Assembly: GCA_007119345.1 (NCBI GenBank)
Contig: SKPV01000147.1
Coordinates: forward strand, 1-41,190
Direction: 5' to 3'
Source: Halovivax sp.
Lineage (GTDB): Archaea > Halobacteriota > Halobacteria > Halobacteriales > Natrialbaceae
Length of the DNA stretch: 41,190 bases
Shown here: positions 33,515 to 41,190 of the stretch, in pieces
Position numbering within the stretch: the first letter of the stretch is position 1
Layout of the letters: every line of letters begins with the position of its first letter
The notes under the pieces: model-generated
What the model was told of the DNA's origin: nothing
The model's input: the letters and a program-made list of their open reading frames with translations, nothing else
Databases searched by the model: none
Program-made: the position numbers and the translations under genes

Positions 33515-34981
33515 TCACCGCTCGACGATGGTTCCGTTCGCGCCGACGGCGATTCCCGCCGTCCCGTCGACGGCGACGCTGCGAAGCGACTCGATCCGGT
33601 CGACGCCGCGTCGCCTCCACTCCCCGCCGCGCTCGTCGCGCTCGTAGAGCGTCCCCGCCTCGGTGGAAAGCGCGGTCAGTCCGTCCGACCGGTCGATGCT
33701 CGTCGGGGTCCCGTCGCAGACGCTCAGGGGCGTCCACCGCGGCCCGTCGTACCGGTGGACGACACCGTCGTCGTCGGCGACCAGACACTCCCCCGGCGCC
33801 GCGGACGCGAGATCGACGAGAGTGCCGTCGGCGCCCTCGAGGCCGATCCGTTCGAACGCGTCACCGCCGTCGACCGTCTCGTAGACGCCGTCGTTCGTAT
33901 CGCAACAGTAGGCCGTCGTCGGCTCGGCGAACGCGACGCCGCAGAGGCTCGACCCGCCGCCCGGCGCGACGGGTTCCGTCCACTCGACCGCGTCTCCGTC
34001 CGCATCGCCCCGCAGCACCTGCCCGGAGCCGTCGATCGCGAGGACGACCTCCTCGCCGCGCGAGCCGCCGACGGCGATTCCGAGCAGGTCGTCCGTCAGA
34101 TCGAGTGGAGCGGAGTAGTCCGCGTGCCGTCCGGTTTCGGCGTCGATCCGCCCGAGTGCGCCGCCGTCCCCGGTCACCCAGACCGCCTCGCCGTCGGCCG
34201 TCGCGTCGACGCCGTGCAGGTCGCTCGCGTCGGCGCCGGGGCCGTCCTCGAGCACGGGTCGCCAGCCGTCGGCGTCGCGGGCGAGCACGAGCCCCGATTC
34301 CCCGACGGCGAACGCGCCGTGACCGCCGGCGATACCGACGTCGAGAAGCGATCGCTCCGTGGGCGAGTCGACGACGGTCCACTCGCCGGCGTGATCGTCG
34401 TCGGTCGCCGCTTCGCCGCTCGCCGCGTCGTCGTGGCTGGCCGCGTCGTCGCGGATCGGGGGCTCGTCGGTCAGCGCTTCGGCCGCGGTCGGCTGCGCTG
34501 TCGGCGCGTCATCGGTCGCTCCTTCGTCGGTGGTCGCCGTCCGATCGGCGGGGGCCTCGTCGGTGGTCGCCGTCCGATCGGTGGGGGCCTCGTCGGGGGT
34601 CACCGTCCCGTCATCGCCGGTACCGTCGCGACTCGCCGCCTCCCGTTCCCGCTCGCTCGCTCCCGTTTCGGGACCGGACCGGCCGATCGAGCGACCGGCG
34701 GATCGCTCGGCGTCGGCGGGATCCTCGGTTGGACGGCGTCCGACGTAGAGCGCGAGTGGCGGCACGAGGTAGCTGGCGAGCGCCAGCACGACGAACCCGC
34801 GGTGGACGATAGTGAGGGTTCCGAACGCGGTCAGTCCGGCCGTGGCGACGGCATGAATCCACGATCTGGTATAGCGCCGGAAGAACGGGACGAAGCCGCG
34901 ACGCTCGCCGAGCTCGGCGCTCGGCGACCGCTCTCGGTCGGTCGCCTCCGAGCGGTTCGGGACGGGTCGCTCGTCGCTCAC
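33515..34981 (-). CDS. Membrane-anchored beta-propeller with repeat linker
   Basis: The 488-residue product has two hydrophobic segments near residues 40-80 (SWIHAVATAGLTAFGTLTIV and FVVLALASYLVPPLALYVG), then a ~115-residue disordered linker, then a C-terminal YCF48/BNR-like propeller (DSPTERSLLDVGIAGGHGAF, VAFAEPTTAYCCDTNDGVYE, SVAVDGTAGIAVGANGTIVE). The linker has tandem 10-residue units (TDEAPTDRTAT, TDEAPADRTAT). The GTG at 34981 is the only early start. It lies between the epimerase and bactofilin-like genes. It probably displays the propeller at the cell surface or holds it at the membrane; role unknown. Confidence 0.8.
   Translation of the reverse strand: MSDERPVPNRSEATDRERSPSAELGERRGFVPFFRRYTRSWIHAVATAGLTAFGTLTIVHRGFVVLALASYLVPPLALYVGRRPTEDPADAERSAGRSIGRSGPETGASEREREAASRDGTGDDGTVTPDEAPTDRTATTDEAPADRTATTDEGATDDAPTAQPTAAEALTDEPPIRDDAASHDDAASGEAATDDDHAGEWTVVDSPTERSLLDVGIAGGHGAFAVGESGLVLARDADGWRPVLEDGPGADASDLHGVDATADGEAVWVTGDGGALGRIDAETGRHADYSAPLDLTDDLLGIAVGGSRGEEVVLAIDGSGQVLRGDADGDAVEWTEPVAPGGGSSLCGVAFAEPTTAYCCDTNDGVYETVDGGDAFERIGLEGADGTLVDLASAAPGECLVADDDGVVHRYDGPRWTPLSVCDGTPTSIDRSDGLTALSTEAGTLYERDERGGEWRRRGVDRIESLRSVAVDGTAGIAVGANGTIVER
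34519..34610 (-). repeat. 30-bp repeat encoding TDEAPADRTA units
   Basis: GGTGGTCGCCGTCCGATCGG recurs every 30 bases within the linker of the anchored propeller gene, encoding TDEAP(A/T)DRTA. In-frame expansion varies the linker length without a frameshift. Confidence 0.85.
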
Positions 34982-35152
34982 GATCGATCGGACACCACGC
35001 TACCGACGCGTTCGACGCCAAAAAGTGCCGGAGTTGCACACGGAAGGGGGTGGACGGTTCGGACGCTCGGCGAACGGCCACGAATTATCGACCGGCGCCG
35101 TCGCATCTCCGGAGGGGGTTCGCTACGACCGGCGGCCCGCGGGTATCGGGTA

Positions 35153-36118
35153 CTATCGCCCCGCCGATTCGACGGCGCCGTCCACCACGACGCCGTCGAC
35201 GATGATGCTCCCCTCGACGGCGTCCTCGTCGACGTCGATCCGGTCCTCGTCGCCGCCGGCGTCGCCGACGATCACGTCACCTCGAACGGTCGAGTCGTCG
35301 TCGATCTCCAGTTCGCCGTCGGGACCGACCCGGTCGATCGCGACGTCGCCGTCGACGGTCGCGTCGTCGAACTCGACCTCGCCGTCGACGCTCCCGAGGG
35401 TCACGTCGCCGCCGACCGTCCCGTCCTCGAATTCGACCTCTCCGTCCTCGGAGACGCGTTCGACGTCCAGGCCGCCGGAAACGACCGCGTCGTCGTCGAG
35501 GTCGAGCCCACCGTCACCGATCGACTCGATCCCGAGGGAACCGCCGATCACCGCGTCGTCTTCGATCTCGATATCGCCGTCCTCGACGGTCCCAACGACG
35601 ACGTCGCCGCCGATACCGGCATCGTCTTTCATCTCGATCTCGCCGTCCTGGACGGCTCCGACGACGAGGTCGCCGCCGATACCGGCATCGTCTTCCATCT
35701 CGATCTCGCCGTCTTGGACGTCGTCGACGACGAGGTCGCCGCCGACTCTGGCACCGTCCTCGATCGCGAGATCGTCCCGGAGCGTCCCCGCGACGACCGA
35801 ACCGTCGACGACCGCGCCGCCTTCGAGGTCGAACGACTCGTCGACGGGGTCGTCGAGTCGGACCGACCGCTCGATCCGTTCGTTCGAGAGCGTCGACCGA
35901 TCGGTCGGATCCAGCGCGAGCGGGTCCGCCTCGTCGGGCGGCGTCGAGTTGGCGACCGCGTCGGCGCCGCCCGCTCCGGGAACGCCCGCGGGCGAGCTGA
36001 CGTGAAGGTGGGGCGCGAGAACCGTCGCCGTGACGGCGACCGTAACGAACACGAGCGCCGTCAACCCCAGGAGTTCCCGGGCCGATGCGTCCGCTCGCCT
36101 CGCAGTCGCGTCGGTCAT
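35153..36118 (-). CDS. Membrane-anchored bactofilin-like beta-solenoid protein
   Basis: The 321-residue protein has a short N-terminus, one helix (LLGLTALVFVTVAVTATVLA, residues about 16-36), a ~55-residue low-complexity linker, then about nine 20-23-residue repeats such as EDGARVGGDLVVDDVQDGEI and DDAGIGGDLVVGAVQDGEIE. The G-D-V-V-V-G-x-V pattern is that of polymer-forming cytoskeletal proteins (bactofilins, DUF583). Typical bactofilins are 110-190 residues, mostly without a transmembrane helix; here the solenoid would be longer and outside the cell. Two central repeats are nearly identical at DNA level. ATG 36118 follows TTACAAAAC by about 30 bases. Confidence 0.82.
   Translation of the reverse strand: MTDATARRADASARELLGLTALVFVTVAVTATVLAPHLHVSSPAGVPGAGGADAVANSTPPDEADPLALDPTDRSTLSNERIERSVRLDDPVDESFDLEGGAVVDGSVVAGTLRDDLAIEDGARVGGDLVVDDVQDGEIEMEDDAGIGGDLVVGAVQDGEIEMKDDAGIGGDVVVGTVEDGDIEIEDDAVIGGSLGIESIGDGGLDLDDDAVVSGGLDVERVSEDGEVEFEDGTVGGDVTLGSVDGEVEFDDATVDGDVAIDRVGPDGELEIDDDSTVRGDVIVGDAGGDEDRIDVDEDAVEGSIIVDGVVVDGAVESAGR
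35590..35730 (-). repeat. 66-bp repeat in solenoid gene
   Basis: Three near-identical 66-base units encode DDAGIGGDLVVGAVQDGEIE-type blocks, sharing long identical stretches (for example GCCGATACCGGCATCGTCTT at two places). They are recent in-frame duplications extending the beta-solenoid by 22 residues each. Confidence 0.8.
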
Positions 36119-36207
36119 CGTCCGATCGACGGGACGAGCGGGTTTTGTAAGGGTTCGACTACCGACGACCCACCGACCGGGAGTACGAGGAACGGTCGGT
36201 CGCCGGT

Positions 36208-37620
36208 TCACCGCCGTCGCTCGGCGACCCGCTCCTCCGCCGTCTCCCCGCTGACGACCTCGTAGAGCAACGCGCGGCCGCCGTCCGCTTTGGGCCGCAG
36301 GATCCGGCCAAGTCGCTGGGTGAACTCCCGCTCGCTGCCGCTTCCCGAGAGGACGACGGCGACCGACGCGTCGGGGACGTCGACGCCCTCGTCGAGGACG
36401 TTCGAACTCGCGACGCGCGTGTACGTGCCCTCGCGGAAACGCTCCAGGATCTCGCGGCGCTCGGCCGTGCCGGTCCGGTGGGTGATCGCGGGAATCAGGA
36501 ACCGTTCGGAGACGTCGTACGCGAGGTCGTTGAACGCGGTGAAGACGATGACGCGCTCGCCGCGGTGTGCGTCGAGGATCCCCTCGAGGGCGTCGAGCTT
36601 GGCCTCGCTACCCATCATGATCTCGCGGGCGCGCTGCTTGGCGAGCAGCGCCTCGCGCGCCCGGGGATCGCTACCGGAGCGCTTGACCAACTCCTGGTAG
36701 TCGGAGCCGCTGCGGAGCCTGACGCTCGACGTGGCGAGGTAGTCCGTGAAGATCTTCTGGTGGGCCTCGTACTCCTCGCGCTCTTCGGGGGTCAGGCCCA
36801 CTTCGAGTCGCTTGAGGTCGTACGGGGCGAGGTGCTCGCCCGCGAGCTCGTCCACGTCGACGCGGTGAACGACCGGGCCGACGAGTTCGGCGACGACCTC
36901 GTGGGCCTCGTCCGGCCGCTCGAAGGTCGCGGTGAGGCCCAGCCGAGCCGGCGCGGCGAGCAGGCGGGCGATCTCCCGGAAGCCTTCGCCGCCGAGGTGG
37001 TGAACCTCGTCGAAGACGACGAGACCGAATCGATCGCCGATCGCGTCGGCTTTGAGATACGCCGAGTCGTAGGTCGAGACGGTGATCGCCTCGCGGCGCT
37101 GCTCGCCGCCGCCGAACCGGCCGACCGGGACGTCGAACTCGCGTTCGAGTTCCTCGGTCCACTGTTCGAGGAGGTCAATCGTCGGGACGACGACCAGCGT
37201 CGGGACCTCGAGCCGCTCGATCGCGTGGAGGGCGATGACGGTCTTGCCGCTGCCGGTGGGAAGTTCGAGGACGCCGCCCGGCGCGCGCTCGACGGGCCGT
37301 TCGGCGGGGTGCCACGCATCCGCCAGATCGGCCCACCGGTCGGTCGCCAGCCAGTCCTCGAGGGCGGCCCGCTGGTAGGGGCGGAGCTCGTACGTCGTCG
37401 ACGACCGGGAGGTGGCGTCGAGCGCGAGGACCGCGTCCGCCACGTCGACGCCGGTCGCGGCGAGTCGCACGCGGACGTCTGCGTATCGGTGCGCGGACGT
37501 CCGCCAACCGCCGGTGCGCGCGTCGGCGTCGACGCCGAGGCTCTCGGGATCGAACCCGTCGCCGGGCTGGCCCGCGAGGGCGATCGTCCCGTCCTCGTAG
37601 CGTAGCGTCACTCCGCTCAC
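36208..37620 (-). CDS. xpb: XPB/Rad25 family DNA helicase
   Basis: A superfamily-2 helicase of 470 residues. Motifs: Walker A PTGSGKT (121-127), DEVHH (204-208), TATF (230-233), the RecA-2 domain with VIVFTAFN and motif VI QRLGRILRPK near the C-terminus. The N-terminal 110 residues are the damage-recognition domain. XPB opens DNA and works with the Bax1 nuclease at 28822-30333 (inferred partnership, established in other archaea). The frame opens at a TTG (37689), but GTG 37620 (VSGVTLRYEDGT) lies 21-33 bases after the TATA-like AAACATTTGTATC; GTG 37611 is an alternative. It is divergent from grpE. Confidence 0.92.
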   Translation of the reverse strand: MSGVTLRYEDGTIALAGQPGDGFDPESLGVDADARTGGWRTSAHRYADVRVRLAATGVDVADAVLALDATSRSSTTYELRPYQRAALEDWLATDRWADLADAWHPAERPVERAPGGVLELPTGSGKTVIALHAIERLEVPTLVVVPTIDLLEQWTEELEREFDVPVGRFGGGEQRREAITVSTYDSAYLKADAIGDRFGLVVFDEVHHLGGEGFREIARLLAAPARLGLTATFERPDEAHEVVAELVGPVVHRVDVDELAGEHLAPYDLKRLEVGLTPEEREEYEAHQKIFTDYLATSSVRLRSGSDYQELVKRSGSDPRAREALLAKQRAREIMMGSEAKLDALEGILDAHRGERVIVFTAFNDLAYDVSERFLIPAITHRTGTAERREILERFREGTYTRVASSNVLDEGVDVPDASVAVVLSGSGSEREFTQRLGRILRPKADGGRALLYEVVSGETAEERVAERRR

Positions 37621-37640
37621 GCCCTGGGGAAGGACCGGGC

Positions 37641-37653
37641 GATACAAATGTTT
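37641..37653 (-). promoter_or_regulatory. TATA-like element of xpb
   Basis: Minus strand AAACATTTGTATC is the only A/T-rich run near the helicase start and lies 21-33 bases before GTG 37620, supporting a leaderless start there. Confidence 0.5.
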
Positions 37654-37690
37654 CGCGACGCCACGACTCCCAACGGGAGCCGACCTCAAT

Positions 37691-37698
37691 CCTTTTAT
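37691..37698 (+). promoter_or_regulatory. TATA box and Shine-Dalgarno of grpE
   Basis: CTTTTATT lies 24-31 bases before ATG 37722. GGGGGTGA ends two bases before the ATG and could pair with 16S rRNA, though a leaderless start is also possible. This 101-base gap serves grpE and xpb in opposite directions. Confidence 0.55.
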
Positions 37699-37721
37699 TT
37701 CCGGTGTTCCTTGGGGGTGAC

Positions 37722-39158
37722 ATGAGCGAAGACGAGGGTACGGACCCCGGGGCCGGGGGCGTCCGATCGGACGAGACGTCCGAGGATGGCGACGCGACGG
37801 AGCCGTCCGCCGAGTCCGCGGAGGGCGCGGGCGAGGAACCGCGGGCCGCTGACGGCGCGAGCGAGGCCGGGGACGACGAGCGGCCGGCCGAGAGCGACCC
37901 GGCCGAAGAGCGCGAGTCGAACGAGGGGTTCGAGGACGGTGATCGGAGCGAGGCCGAAACCGACGACGAGGAGGAAGCGCCCGACCTCGAGGACGCGGCG
38001 ACGGAGGGGCCCGAAACCGTCGAGGAGCTCCAGGATCTCCTCGACCGCGTCGCCTCGCACGAGGAGACGCTCGCCCGGGAGGTTCGCACGGTCGTCAGGA
38101 CCGCGCGCGAGTTGAACGAGACCGTCGAACACCAGCGGGTGGAACTGTCGGACCTGCGCGGCCGGATCGACGAACAGGCCGAGACGATCGAGACCCTCCA
38201 GGACGAACTGAGCGCGCGCGACGACCGCATCGAGGAGCTCGAGAACGAACTCGAGAACCGCGAGGAGCGCGTCGAAGAACTCGAAACCGCGCTCAAGCGC
38301 AAGCAGGCCGACTTCCAGAACTACAAGAAGCGGACGAAAAAGCGCCAGGAACGGATCAAATCCCGCGCCACGGAGGACCTCGTCGGGCGGGTCGTCGGCG
38401 TCCGGGACAACTTGAAACGCGCCCTCGAAGAGGAGAGCGACGACGCCGAGTCCCTCCGGGACGGCATCGAAATGACTCTCCGGGAGTTCGACCGCGTCCT
38501 CGCCGACGAGAACGTCGTGGAGATCGATCCGCAACCGGGCAGCGAGGTGGACCCACAGCGCCACGAGGTGATGGTCCAGGTCGACAGCGATCAGCCCGAG
38601 GGGACCGTCGCCGAGGTGTTCACGCCGGGCTACGAGATGGACGACAAGGTCATCCAGAACGCGCAGGTGACGGTCAGCAACGGGGAGTCGGTAGACGAGC
38701 CGGGACCCGCCGACGGGGAGGACGGTGCGGACGTCGCCGGTGGCGCCGAGTCCACGCCGGCCGAAGATGCCGGGACCGCTGATGCGGACGACGACGCCGA
38801 GGGGTCCCCGAACGCACGCTCGGAAGGCGACGCGAACGGCGAGGAAGGCGCGTCCGACAGCGACGAGGCGACCTCCGGTGGAGGGACCGGGACCGCCGCG
38901 GCCGACGTAAACGCGGGCGGCGGGAACGACGGCGCAGAGGCGACGGATGACGAAGACGACACCGGCCGGGACCGCGGCGGCTCGGACGACGACGCGGAAG
39001 CGATCGAGCTGGGCGGCGAGGTCGACGAGTCCGCGGGAGGAGACGACGCAACCGCGGATGAAGAGGATTCGGCCGCGGATGTTGGCGACGGGGAGGCGAT
39101 CGAGCTGGGCGGAGAGATCGCCCGCGACGGCGCGAGTGCGGACGACGCCGACCAGTAA
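37722..39158 (+). CDS. grpE: GrpE nucleotide-exchange factor with large acidic extensions
   Basis: GrpE releases ADP from DnaK. The core is readable: a long coiled coil (about residues 98-215, including ETIETLQDELSARDDRIEEL) and a beta head (216-321) with KRKQADFQNYKKRTKKRQER, REFDRVLADENVVEIDP and the ending VFTPGYEMDDKVIQNAQVTV. This core matches the family, but the protein is 478 residues, roughly twice the usual length. Residues 1-97 and 322-478 are acidic and low in complexity (about 255 residues), and EAIELGGE occurs twice in the C-terminal tail. dnaK follows on the same strand after a 269-base gap with its own promoter and a 29-bp repeat array. Confidence 0.95.
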   Translation: MSEDEGTDPGAGGVRSDETSEDGDATEPSAESAEGAGEEPRAADGASEAGDDERPAESDPAEERESNEGFEDGDRSEAETDDEEEAPDLEDAATEGPETVEELQDLLDRVASHEETLAREVRTVVRTARELNETVEHQRVELSDLRGRIDEQAETIETLQDELSARDDRIEELENELENREERVEELETALKRKQADFQNYKKRTKKRQERIKSRATEDLVGRVVGVRDNLKRALEEESDDAESLRDGIEMTLREFDRVLADENVVEIDPQPGSEVDPQRHEVMVQVDSDQPEGTVAEVFTPGYEMDDKVIQNAQVTVSNGESVDEPGPADGEDGADVAGGAESTPAEDAGTADADDDAEGSPNARSEGDANGEEGASDSDEATSGGGTGTAAADVNAGGGNDGAEATDDEDDTGRDRGGSDDDAEAIELGGEVDESAGGDDATADEEDSAADVGDGEAIELGGEIARDGASADDADQ

Positions 39159-39188
39159 CCGGCCGCTCGCTCGACCCCGGCGGGCGCC

Positions 39189-39304
39189 GATCGGCCACCC
39201 GCTTAGCGCTCTCTTCCGATCGGCCACCCGCTTAGCGCTCTCTTCCGATCGGCCACCCACTCGGTACTCTATTCTGATCGACCACCCGCTTAGCGCTCTA
39301 TTCC
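39189..39304. repeat. 29-bp tandem repeat, 4 copies, between grpE and dnaK
   Basis: Units start at 39189, 39218, 39247 and 39276, consensus GATCGGCCACCCGCTTAGCG followed by CTCTCTTCC. The first two are identical, the third differs most (ACTCGGTACTC in place of GCTTAGCGCTC). AGCGCT in each unit is palindromic. The array ends about 90 bases before the dnaK TATA box. Confidence 0.95.
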
Positions 39305-39390
39305 GCACTTGGGCCGGGCTGTGCGTCCCGCCGAGAGCTGTGAACCAGAGCAAACTCTCTCATAATACCAAGTGATGGTGTCGGAACGTA

Positions 39391-39403
39391 CTAAGATTTA
39401 AAA
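39391..39403 (+). promoter_or_regulatory. TATA box of dnaK
   Basis: CTAAGATTTAAAA lies 25-37 bases before ATG 39428; TTTAAAA (39397-39403) is a strong archaeal TATA element with A-rich bases preceding it as a possible BRE. GAGGGA at 39418 is a modest ribosome-binding site. The A+T-rich run TCTCATAATACCAAG (39359-39373) just upstream may also be regulatory. Confidence 0.65.
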
Positions 39404-39427
39404 CAAAGTGCGCACAAGAGGGATCTG

Positions 39428-41190
39428 ATGGCGAGCAATAAGATCCTCGGAATCGACCTCGGCACGACGAACAGCGCGTTCGCGGTGATGGAGGGCGGCG
39501 ATCCCGAGATCATCGTCAACGCGGAGGGTGACCGAACGACGCCGTCGGTCGTCGCGTTCACGGACGACGACGAGCGCCTGGTGGGCAAGCCGGCGAAGAA
39601 CCAGGCGATCCAGAATCCGGAGCGGACGATCGCCTCGATCAAGCGCCACATGGGCGAGGACGAGTACGCCGTCGACGTCGACGGCGAGGAGTACTCGCCG
39701 GAGGAGATCTCGGCGATGACGCTCCAGAAGATCAAGCGCGACGCCGAGGACTATCTCGGCGACGAGGTCGAGAAGGCGGTCATCACCGTACCCGCCTACT
39801 TCTCGGACCGACAGCGTCAGGCGACCAAGGACGCCGGCGAGATCGCCGGCTTCGAGGTCGAGCGGATCATCAACGAGCCGACGGCCGCGGCGATGGCCTA
39901 CGGCTTGGACGACGAGTCCGACCAGAGCGTCCTCGTCTACGACCTGGGCGGGGGTACGTTCGACGTCTCCATCCTCGACCTCGGCGGGGGCGTCTACGAG
40001 GTCGTGGCGACCAACGGGGACAACGACCTGGGCGGCGACGACTGGGATCGGGCGATCATCGACTGGCTGGCCGACAACTTCGAGGACGAACACGAAATCG
40101 ACCTCCGCGAGGACCGCCAGGCCCTCCAGCGGCTCAAAGACGCCGCCGAGGAGGCCAAGATCGAGCTCTCCTCGCGCAAGGAGACCGAGATCAACCTGCC
40201 GTTCATCACGGCCACGGACGACGGGCCGATCCACCTCGAGGCGTCGCTGACCCGCGCGAAGTTCGAGTCGCTCACGACCGACCTCATCGAGCGAACCGTC
40301 GAGCCGACGGAGCAGGCCCTCGAGGACGCCGGCTACGAGAAAGACGACATCGACGAGGTTCTGATGGTCGGCGGCTCGACCCGCATGCCCCAGGTCGGAG
40401 AGAAGGTCGAGGAGCTGACGGGCAAGGAACCCCAGAAGAACGTCAACCCCGACGAGGCGGTCGCGCTTGGCGCGGCGATCCAGGGCGGCGTCCTGGGCGG
40501 CGAGGTCGACGACATCGTCCTGCTCGACGTCACGCCCCTCTCGCTGGGAATCGAGGTCAAGGGCGGCCTCTTCGAGCGACTCATCGAAAAGAACACGACG
40601 ATTCCCACCGAGGAGTCGAAGATCTTCACCACCGCCGCGGACAATCAGACGTCCGTGCAGGTGCGCGTCTTCCAGGGTGAGCGAGAGATCGCGGAGAAAA
40701 ACGAGATGCTCGGCGAGTTCCACCTGACCGGCATCCCGCCGGCGCCCGCCGGGACGCCCCAGATCGAGGTCACCTTCTCGATCGACGAGAACGGGATCGT
40801 GAACGTCTCGGCCGAAGACAAGGGTACGGGGACCTCCGAGGAGATCACGATCGAAGGCGGTGCGGGCCTCTCCGACCAGGAGATCGATCGCCTCCAGAAG
40901 GAAGCCGAAGAGCACGCCGAGGAGGACAAGCGCCGGCGCGAGCGCATCGAGGCCCGCAACACGGCCGAGGCCACGATCCAGCGCGCCGAGACGCTCCTCG
41001 AGGAGAACGACGACGTCGACGCCGACCTCCGCGAGTCGATCGAGGACGCCGTCGACGAGCTGGAGACCACGATCGACGACTCGGACGCCGACGCCGAGGA
41101 CATCGAAGCGGCGACCCAGGACCTGAGTAAGGAACTCCAGGAGATCGGCAAGCAGATCTACCAGGAGGCCGCCGCGGGCGCCGGCGGCGC
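39428..41190 (+). CDS. dnaK: DnaK (Hsp70), 3' truncated by window
   Basis: The open frame from ATG 39428 runs off the window end with 587 residues. DnaK binds and refolds proteins through ATP cycling with GrpE and DnaJ. Visible marks: GIDLGTTNSAFAV (phosphate loop), YDLGGGTFDVSIL, VITVPAYFSDRQRQATKDAG, INEPTAAAMAYGL, MVGGSTRMP, the linker region VLLDVTPLSLGIEVKGG, and the substrate domain. It lacks the ~25-residue insertion near residue 80 seen in proteobacterial DnaK (here IASIKRHMGEDEYAVDVDGE runs straight on), so it is of the Gram-positive type, as is typical of haloarchaea that gained dnaK from bacteria. Its C-terminal lid is missing because the window ends. Confidence 0.98.
   Translation, partial: MASNKILGIDLGTTNSAFAVMEGGDPEIIVNAEGDRTTPSVVAFTDDDERLVGKPAKNQAIQNPERTIASIKRHMGEDEYAVDVDGEEYSPEEISAMTLQKIKRDAEDYLGDEVEKAVITVPAYFSDRQRQATKDAGEIAGFEVERIINEPTAAAMAYGLDDESDQSVLVYDLGGGTFDVSILDLGGGVYEVVATNGDNDLGGDDWDRAIIDWLADNFEDEHEIDLREDRQALQRLKDAAEEAKIELSSRKETEINLPFITATDDGPIHLEASLTRAKFESLTTDLIERTVEPTEQALEDAGYEKDDIDEVLMVGGSTRMPQVGEKVEELTGKEPQKNVNPDEAVALGAAIQGGVLGGEVDDIVLLDVTPLSLGIEVKGGLFERLIEKNTTIPTEESKIFTTAADNQTSVQVRVFQGEREIAEKNEMLGEFHLTGIPPAPAGTPQIEVTFSIDENGIVNVSAEDKGTGTSEEITIEGGAGLSDQEIDRLQKEAEEHAEEDKRRRERIEARNTAEATIQRAETLLEENDDVDADLRESIEDAVDELETTIDDSDADAEDIEAATQDLSKELQEIGKQIYQEAAAGAGG

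Noticed and set aside
33431..36265. 944-residue plus-strand frame opposite the propeller and solenoid genes
   Set aside because: It mirrors the minus-strand repeats; the minus frames have membrane anchors and family repeats.
39398..40915. 505-residue minus-strand frame opposite dnaK
   Set aside because: Antisense shadow of a highly conserved gene, common in GC-rich dnaK loci.

Overview
The window is from an extremely halophilic archaeon (class Halobacteria). The DNA is very GC-rich, almost every predicted protein is strongly acidic (Asp/Glu-rich, Lys-poor), exported proteins carry twin-arginine signals followed by a lipobox, and most starts have a short A/T-rich element about 25-32 bases upstream with little or no leader, as expected for leaderless haloarchaeal mRNAs. 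The genus cannot be assigned from the sequence alone.

Layout. 1-9.8 kb: MFS transporter, 49-residue zinc-finger protein, cupin, PLP aminotransferase, large Tat-exported LVIVD-like protein, amidohydrolase, and three poorly characterised proteins including a DUF2332 member. 10-14.5 kb: membrane protein, PAPS-reductase/CysD-like protein, second membrane protein, and an RNA m5C methyltransferase coupled by TGATG overlap to a PUA-like partner. 14.5-21.7 kb: a visibly more A+T-rich accessory stretch with two tiny membrane proteins, a MEDS-GAF histidine kinase, a saccharopine-dehydrogenase-like oxidoreductase divergent from a carotenoid oxygenase, a small acidic protein and two decayed gene remnants that resemble each other. 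21.7-28.4 kb: a SatD-like/HTH protein with a membrane partner, a 14 x 14-bp repeat array, and a family-1 solute ABC importer (ATPase and two permeases on +, binding lipoprotein plus a small membrane protein converging on -). 28.4-37.6 kb: zinc-ribbon protein, Bax1 nuclease (DUF790), YVTN-like lipoprotein, DsrE-like protein, Azf/uronate-dehydrogenase-like epimerase, membrane-anchored propeller, membrane-anchored bactofilin-like beta-solenoid, and XPB helicase. 37.7-41.2 kb: grpE and dnaK (cut by the window end).

Functional links. GrpE and DnaK form the Hsp70 chaperone system. XPB and Bax1 are a known helicase-nuclease pair, here about 6 kb apart with surface-protein genes between them. The ABC importer genes form one transporter although they are transcribed from two ends. 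The methyltransferase and PUA-like protein are probably one RNA-modifying unit.

The most striking non-coding property is the number of unrelated short tandem-repeat arrays between genes (units of 14, 21, 22, 26, 27 and 29 bp), several sitting beside promoters or overlapping gene ends. No tRNA, rRNA, CRISPR array or intact insertion sequence was seen.
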